A DNA stretch of 5,528 nt, taken from NCBI GenBank assembly GCA_029862285.1, contig JAOTXR010000173.1, forward strand, positions 1-5,528. The letters run 5' to 3'. The notes beneath the pieces were generated by a model, which was not told the DNA's origin, ran no database searches, and was given only the letters and a program-made list of their open reading frames with translations. How positions within the stretch are numbered: the stretch's first letter is position 1; every line of letters starts with the position of its first letter. The translations under genes were made by a program, and so were the position numbers. Positions 4,598 to 5,528 of the stretch are shown here, piece by piece. The DNA comes from Gammaproteobacteria bacterium. GTDB lineage: Bacteria; Pseudomonadota; Gammaproteobacteria; Steroidobacterales; JABDKV01.

Positions 4598-5528
4598 TCA
4601 GTACCGAACCAACGCCGAGCCCCAGGTGAAGCCGCCACCGAAGGCCTCCAGCAATAGCATATCTCCGCGTTTTATCTGACCGCTACGCACGGCCACGTCG
4701 AGTGCCATTGGCACCGACGCCGTCGACGTATTGCCGTGATCCTGTATGGTTTGAATGACCTGGTCCATCGACATTTCCAGCTTGCGGGCAGTCGCCTTAA
4801 TAATACGAATATTGGCCTGGTGCGGGATTAGCCAATCGAGATCGGCACGGGTCATCTGGTTGGCCTCCAGCGTCTCCTCGACAATCGCGCCCAGCGTATT
4901 GACCGCAACCCGGAAAACTTCGTTGCCTTTCATCCGCACCGCATCGTTACCTTCGTGGATGCTGTCCAGCCCCTGACCGATGCCGGACGGAAAATACAAC
5001 AGATCCTTGTAAGCACCATCGGCGTGCAGATGAGTTGACATTATCCCCGGTTTCTCCGCTGGCTGCAGCACCACCGCACCGGCGCCGTCACCGAAAAGCA
5101 CAACGGTAGCGCGGTCGTTCCAGTCGACGATATTGGTCAGCGTTTCACCGCCAACGACCAGCGCGCATTTCGCCTTGCCATCGCGCACAAATTGATCGGC
5201 AATCGCCAGCGCATAAATAAACCCGGTACAGGCCGCTTCCAGGCTGAATGCCGGACAGCCATGTATGCCCAGCCGCTCCTGCAGCAGACAACCCATGTTC
5301 GGAAAAACCTGGTCAGGCGTTGTGGTGCCGACAATTACGAGATCGATATCAAACGCCGATACACCGGCGGCAGCCATTGCCTCGCGTGCCGCTCCTTCAC
5401 ACAACGTACCGGTGGTCTCACCATCGGAAACCACGTGACGACGCTCGATCCCGGTACGGGACTTGATCCACTCGTCCGTCGTGTCGACCAGTTTTTCCAG
5501 GTCGGCGTTGGTCAAAATCTTTTTGGGC
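4598..5528 (-). CDS. fabH: Beta-ketoacyl-ACP synthase III (KAS III), 5' end cut by window edge
   Basis: KAS III condenses acetyl-CoA (or another acyl-CoA) with malonyl-ACP to start type II fatty acid synthesis in the cytoplasm. The visible 310 codons begin at PKKILTNADLEK, which aligns near residue 13-20 of known FabH. The TTG at 5515-5513 encodes the Leu of LTNADLEK and is not the start, so roughly a dozen residues are off the right edge. The catalytic triad is present, numbered from that Leu: C96 in EAACTGF (codon 5230-5228), H232 in PHQANIRII and N262 in HGNTSTASVP. GIERRH, FGDGAGAVVL, THLHADGAY and the C-terminal LLEAFGGGFTWGSALVRY closely match E. coli and Pseudomonas FabH. The gene is followed not by fabD but by a convergent small gene, so it is either the end of its operon or a second copy apart from the main fab cluster. 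Confidence 0.95.
   Translation of the reverse strand, partial: PKKILTNADLEKLVDTTDEWIKSRTGIERRHVVSDGETTGTLCEGAAREAMAAAGVSAFDIDLVIVGTTTPDQVFPNMGCLLQERLGIHGCPAFSLEAACTGFIYALAIADQFVRDGKAKCALVVGGETLTNIVDWNDRATVVLFGDGAGAVVLQPAEKPGIMSTHLHADGAYKDLLYFPSGIGQGLDSIHEGNDAVRMKGNEVFRVAVNTLGAIVEETLEANQMTRADLDWLIPHQANIRIIKATARKLEMSMDQVIQTIQDHGNTSTASVPMALDVAVRSGQIKRGDMLLLEAFGGGFTWGSALVRY

Noticed and set aside
1..5528. tRNA, rRNA, CRISPR array, insertion sequence, toxin-antitoxin or phage gene
   Set aside because: Read on both strands; no cloverleaf, repeat-spacer array, terminal inverted repeats or transposase/integrase motif was found.

Overview
The window looks like chromosomal DNA of a gammaproteobacterium, perhaps an uncultured marine or environmental lineage. 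The reasons are a GC content judged by eye to be in the high fifties, a KAS III (FabH) with close word-for-word similarity to gammaproteobacterial FabH, a FixL-type PAS/GGDEF protein, a short AlkA-type glycosylase and intergenic dyads of the CRP type. No mobile element, tRNA, rRNA or CRISPR array was seen. The organism assignment is inference.

Layout. Left (+ strand): the 3' end of a small integral membrane protein gene (1-297) overlaps by four bases (ATGA) an acidic, probably exported protein of unknown function (294-1313). Six bases away, convergent, is a minus-strand cluster read from right to left: a metal-dependent-hydrolase-fold 'cyclase' (4249-3599), a GAF-PAS-GGDEF diguanylate cyclase (3546-2014) and an AlkA-like 3-methyladenine DNA glycosylase (1937-1320). 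The gaps of 52 and 76 bases allow an operon. A candidate sigma70 promoter and a strong Shine-Dalgarno sequence show that alkA could also be expressed alone. Right: a 58-codon gene (4414-4590, +) is divergent from the cyclase. It converges, with seven bases between, on a fabH-type gene (minus) that runs off the right edge.

The most interesting part is the 164-base divergent region 4250-4413. It holds one perfect CRP-type dyad (TGTGA-N6-TCACA), a second with one mismatch, and between them an FNR-like sequence with one mismatch. The perfect dyad sits where a class II CRP-activated promoter for the small gene would need it. The small protein itself is built from two copies of a W-x4-VWQ-x2-IK motif. 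The diguanylate cyclase next door has a PAS domain that keeps the residues of the FixL haem pocket, including the proximal His and the signalling Arg. A working hypothesis (inference) is that this locus is wired to respiratory or carbon status: CRP/FNR-type control of the divergent pair, and a possible gas-sensing c-di-GMP synthase in the cluster.

Other points are a 'cyclase' whose HxGTHxDxPxH metal motif reads NTGTYVDAPFH, and a cyclase start codon with no Shine-Dalgarno that abuts a 6-bp stem-loop. No complete new defence or mobile system is visible here.
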